In this document: positions 37,266 through 40,151 of the stretch, in pieces
How positions within the stretch are numbered: position 1 is the stretch's first letter
Layout: each line of letters opens with the position of its first letter
NCBI GenBank assembly: GCA_031553235.1
Contig: JAVBLS010000053.1
Location: 1 to 40,151, forward strand
DNA: 40,151 bases
Reading direction: 5' to 3'
DNA from: Frigididesulfovibrio sp031553235
Lineage (GTDB): Bacteria > Desulfobacterota > Desulfovibrionia > Desulfovibrionales > Desulfovibrionaceae
Notes under the pieces: generated by a model
Seen by the model: the letters and a program-made list of their open reading frames with translations, nothing else
Database searches by the model: none
What the model was told of the DNA's origin: nothing
Made by a program: the position numbers and the translations under genes

Positions 37266-39716
37266 ATGTCAGAATCCGCCGCTGTGCAATTTCCGCTGGA
37301 ACTGCCCATCATGCCCCTACGCGAGGTGGTCATGTTTCCGCGTTCCATTGTGCCGCTGTATGTGGGGCGCGATACGTCCATCAAAGCCATCGAAACCGCC
37401 CTCGACAGCTATGATCGTCGCATTTTCCTTGTTGCCCAACGCGATTCCTCTCTGACCAAGCCCAGCTCGGTCGACCTTTTTTCCGTGGGCACGCTCAGCC
37501 GTATTCTCCAACTCCTTCGCCTGCCCGACGGCACCATCAAGGTGCTGTTTGAGGGTCTGGCCAGGGCCTCGTGGAACCCGGCGGAGCATCCGACGGGCCC
37601 GGACGACGAGTTGCCCGCCTCGGTGCGCCTCGCCGCCTACGAAGAGCGCGACGCCTCGGGCGAAGAGGGCGCGGCCATGGTCGGCGCCGCCACGGAGGCC
37701 CTTGAGGAATACACCAAGCTGAACAAAAAAATTACCCCGGACGTGCACACGGTCATTTTGTCCAACAGCCATCCCGGCCGGCTGGCCGACGCCTTGGTGC
37801 CCCACCTCAAGGCCGACTACCTGAAAAAGCAGGAGGTTCTGGAAGCCCAGAACACCTCCTACCGCTTGGAATTGGTCTGCGGCCTGATGCAGGGCGAAAT
37901 CGCCGTGGCCGGCATGGAAAAGCGCATCAAGACCCGGGTCAAAAGCCAGATGGAACGCAACCAGCGCGAATATTACCTGTCGGAGCAGATCAAGGCCATC
38001 CATAAGGAGATGGGCCGCGAGGACGACCCTCAGCAGGAAGTGGAAGAGCTGGAAAAGCGCCTGGGTGAAAAAAACATGCCCGAAGAGGCCAGGGCCAAGA
38101 CCCTGCGCGAGTTCAAAAAGCTGCGCCACATCCCGCCCTCCTCAGCCGAGTACACGGTGGTGCGCAACTATGTGGACTGGGTGCTTGATCTGCCCTGGAA
38201 CGCCCTCAAAGAAACCTCCATCGACATCGACAAGGCCGCGGCCATCCTCAACGCCGACCATTACGGCCTGGACAAGCCCAAGGAACGCATCCTTGAATAC
38301 CTGGCTGTGCAAAAGCTGGCCAACAAGCTCAAGGGGCCGATTCTCTGCCTGGTGGGCCCGCCCGGCGTGGGCAAAACCTCCTTGGCCAAGTCGGTGGCCT
38401 CGGCCACGGGGCGCGAATTCGTGCGCCTCTCTTTGGGCGGGGTGCGCGACGAAGCGGAAATTCGTGGCCACCGGCGCACCTACGTGGGGGCGCTGCCCGG
38501 CAAGATCATCCAGTCCCTGCGCCGGGGCCGGTACAACAACCCGCTGTTCTGCCTGGACGAAATCGACAAGATGAGCACCGATTTCCGGGGCGACCCCTCT
38601 TCGGCCCTGCTCGAGGTGCTCGACCCGGAGCAGAACAACTCCTTCAACGATCACTACCTGGACATGGACTACGACCTGTCCCAGGTTTTTTTCATCACTA
38701 CGGCCAATGCCCTGCATTCCATTCCCCTGCCCCTGCAGGACCGGATGGAGATCATCCGTCTGCCCGGCTACCTGGAAACGGAAAAACGCAGCATTGCCCG
38801 CAACTACCTGCTGCCCAAACAGATCGAAGCCCACGGCCTGCAGGCGGGCAACCTGCGCCTGTCCGACGCCGGGCTTTTGGAAACCATCCGCACCTATACC
38901 CGCGAGGCCGGCGTGCGCAGCCTGGAGCGCGAAATCGCCACCATCTGCCGCAAGGCGGCCATGCAGATCGTTTCGGCAGACGACCGGGAAAAGCAGGTCA
39001 ACGTCACCCGCCAGAACCTTTCCCAGTTTCTGGGCGTGAAAAAGTACCGCCACGGCGAACGCGAGAACGAGCCCCAGGTGGGCGTCTGCACCGGTCTGGC
39101 CTATACCGAACTGGGCGGCGAGCTCTTGCTGGTTGAAACGGCCCTGATGCACGGCTCCGGCAAGGTTTCGACCACGGGCAAGCTGGGCGATGTCATGACC
39201 GAGTCGGCCAAGGCGGCGCTTTCTTACGTGCGCGCCCATTCCGATCTCTTCGGCCTGCGCCGCGACTTCCACAAGGACATCGACATCCACATCCACGTGC
39301 CCGAAGGAGCCACGCCCAAAGACGGCCCCTCGGCCGGCATCACCCTGACCACCTCGCTGGTTTCGGCCCTGCTCGGCATTCCGGTGCGTAACGACGTGGC
39401 CATGACCGGCGAGATCACCCTGCGCGGCCGGGTGCTGCCCATCGGCGGTTTGCGCGAAAAACTCCTGGCCGCCCACCGGGGGCAGATCGCCACCGTGCTC
39501 ATTCCCAAAGAAAACGAGAAGGATCTCAAGGAGGTGCCGGACGAGATCCTCAAGGGCCTGGAACTGATCTTTGTGGAGCATGTGGACGAGGTGCTGTCCG
39601 TGGCCCTGGCCGCCCAGGAGCAGGATCTCTACCCCGGCCGGGGCGAGGCCGCGCCCATCCACCTGATCCTGAAGAAGGTCTCGGAGGCGGAGCCCCCCAC
39701 AGCCGCCGCCCATTAG
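37266..39716 (+). CDS. lon: ATP-dependent protease Lon
   Basis: The 816-aa single-chain AAA+ serine protease degrades misfolded and regulatory proteins in the cytoplasm. The N-terminal domain begins PLELPIMPLREVVMFPRSIV. The ATPase core has GPPGVGKTSLAKS and LFCLDEIDKM, and the proteolytic domain has the catalytic Ser in KDGPSAGITL and the Lys in GGLREKLLAAHRG. Length is typical. The ATG at 37266 follows CAGGAG. It is the last gene of the protease block. Its TAG stop is the first triplet of a perfect 54-nt palindrome. Confidence 0.97.
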   Translation: MSESAAVQFPLELPIMPLREVVMFPRSIVPLYVGRDTSIKAIETALDSYDRRIFLVAQRDSSLTKPSSVDLFSVGTLSRILQLLRLPDGTIKVLFEGLARASWNPAEHPTGPDDELPASVRLAAYEERDASGEEGAAMVGAATEALEEYTKLNKKITPDVHTVILSNSHPGRLADALVPHLKADYLKKQEVLEAQNTSYRLELVCGLMQGEIAVAGMEKRIKTRVKSQMERNQREYYLSEQIKAIHKEMGREDDPQQEVEELEKRLGEKNMPEEARAKTLREFKKLRHIPPSSAEYTVVRNYVDWVLDLPWNALKETSIDIDKAAAILNADHYGLDKPKERILEYLAVQKLANKLKGPILCLVGPPGVGKTSLAKSVASATGREFVRLSLGGVRDEAEIRGHRRTYVGALPGKIIQSLRRGRYNNPLFCLDEIDKMSTDFRGDPSSALLEVLDPEQNNSFNDHYLDMDYDLSQVFFITTANALHSIPLPLQDRMEIIRLPGYLETEKRSIARNYLLPKQIEAHGLQAGNLRLSDAGLLETIRTYTREAGVRSLEREIATICRKAAMQIVSADDREKQVNVTRQNLSQFLGVKKYRHGERENEPQVGVCTGLAYTELGGELLLVETALMHGSGKVSTTGKLGDVMTESAKAALSYVRAHSDLFGLRRDFHKDIDIHIHVPEGATPKDGPSAGITLTTSLVSALLGIPVRNDVAMTGEITLRGRVLPIGGLREKLLAAHRGQIATVLIPKENEKDLKEVPDEILKGLELIFVEHVDEVLSVALAAQEQDLYPGRGEAAPIHLILKKVSEAEPPTAAAH

Positions 39717-39767
39717 AGCATTTTAACCTTGACTTTTTATATAAAAAGTCAAGGTTAAAATGCTCTA
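39714..39767. repeat. Perfect 54-nt TA-bounded palindrome on the lon stop codon
   Basis: TA-GAGCATTTTAACCTTGAC runs to its exact reverse complement ending TGCTC-TA, with no mismatch. The first three bases are the lon stop TAG. In RNA it folds into a long hairpin and could act as a terminator, but its termini match the other TA-GAGCA elements of this window, including the end of the IS630-like element at 40018. Confidence 0.85.
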
Positions 39768-40015
39768 GACTCTTGGCGTCACCCATCGTGACCTCCTTTC
39801 GGTTCGCTTGACGTGCAGTTGCCGGACAGCAAGTCTTTCTTGGCAAATCAAAAGGAGCTTTGATAACGGAACCATAGCTGTAAGCATACGAAGACCCCGC
39901 GCATAGCGCGGGGTCTTCTGCATATCAAAACCACCCGCTATGCGGGTGGTTTGCTCCGGCCCTGTAAGGGCCTGTTACCGGCCCGCGCCTGGAGCATTTC
40001 ACACTTGAAATGCTC
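39768..40015. other. Gene-free stretch with tandem hairpins after lon
   Basis: On the minus strand GGAGGT (39796-39791) precedes ATG at 39786 and six codons (MGDAKS), which are then cut off by the lon-end palindrome; this may be the 5' stub of a lost gene. On the plus side two perfect hairpins follow: AAGACCCCGCGC-ATA-GCGCGGGGTCTT (39891-39917) and AAACCACCCGC-TAT-GCGGGTGGTTT (39928-39952). They resemble tandem terminators or the subterminal hairpins of IS200/IS605 elements. No transposase gene of that type is present. Confidence 0.45.
39992..40015. repeat. 24-nt palindrome identical to the malQ-end copy
   Basis: GAGCATTTCA, 4 nt, TGAAATGCTC is identical base for base to 8920-8943. It is followed by TA, directly beside the next GAGCATTTCA terminus at 40018, so two elements abut across one TA. 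Confidence 0.8.
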
Positions 40016-40151
40016 TAGAGCATTTCAACTTTCAAATTGTCTAAAATTTGTTTAAACTTTGAGCATGAAAACAGCAAGTTCTGAAATACGCGCAATTGCG
40101 GTCAAGGCCTATGCCGCTGGCATTTCACGACAACAAATCGCTGATATTGTG
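40016..40151 (+). mobile_element. Left end of an IS630-like element (continues past window)
   Basis: A TA at 40016-40017 is followed by GAGCATTTCAACTTTCAAAT, then AT-rich sequence and the transposase start at 40065. IS630-family elements insert at TA and duplicate it. The terminus matches the small palindromes elsewhere in the window, making this the likely source of the enzyme that moved them. Confidence 0.6.
40065..40151 (+). CDS. IS630-like transposase, N-terminal fragment (runs off right edge)
   Basis: 29 codons are visible: MKTASSEIRAIAVKAYAAG, then ISRQQIADIV. The short helix, turn, ISRQQIADI pattern is a helix-turn-helix as found at the start of IS630-type transposases. It follows the element terminus by 47 nt. 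The protein differs from the fragment at position 80, so two distinct IS630-like elements border the window. Confidence 0.6.
   Translation, partial: MKTASSEIRAIAVKAYAAGISRQQIADIV

Overview
The window is GC-rich bacterial chromosome. Its mix of genes (type I-C CRISPR array, fused TRAP-TAXI transporter, large hybrid sensor kinase with a CXXCH site, tig-clpP-clpX-lon block) suggests a Desulfovibrionaceae-like sulfate reducer. That placement is inference from gene style; no marker RNA is present to confirm it.

Layout. The left edge cuts the N-terminus of an IS630-like transposase. It sits directly beside a type I-C CRISPR array of 24 full repeats plus a decayed end (143-1760). No cas gene lies in the window. 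A radical SAM protein (minus strand) is followed by a plus-strand run: glycosyltransferase, threonine aldolase, phosphoglycerate kinase, SppA-type signal peptide peptidase and 4-alpha-glucanotransferase (malQ). malQ is bracketed by 101-nt inverted repeats. Then come, on the minus strand, a heme-motif hybrid histidine kinase followed by an MFS transporter. A divergent copper P-type ATPase and a decayed amidohydrolase remnant follow. Next on the minus strand is a TAXI binding protein with a fused TRAP permease, then secA-argJ.

Divergent from secA, a plus-strand cassette encodes an HpcH/HpaI aldolase, an SDR epimerase, a KdsB-like cytidylyltransferase and a hexapeptide acyltransferase. The set fits synthesis of a CMP-activated 3-deoxy-ulosonic acid for surface glycans. 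Two rhodanese paralogues (the first broken) flank a CytX-like permease. An unrecognised 249-aa protein and murJ follow on the minus strand. The right part is housekeeping: tRNA-Leu(UAG), tig, clpP, clpX and lon. The window ends inside a second IS630-like transposase gene.

The most unusual feature is a family of short palindromic elements with termini TA-GAGCA...TGCTC-TA. They resemble the end of the IS630-like element at the right edge and repeatedly sit exactly on the TAG stop codon of a gene. Because the element starts with G, insertion at the TA of a TAA or TAG stop would recreate TAG, which would make these insertions harmless to the protein. A second candidate novelty is a well-formed three-way-junction fold just upstream of the aldolase gene.
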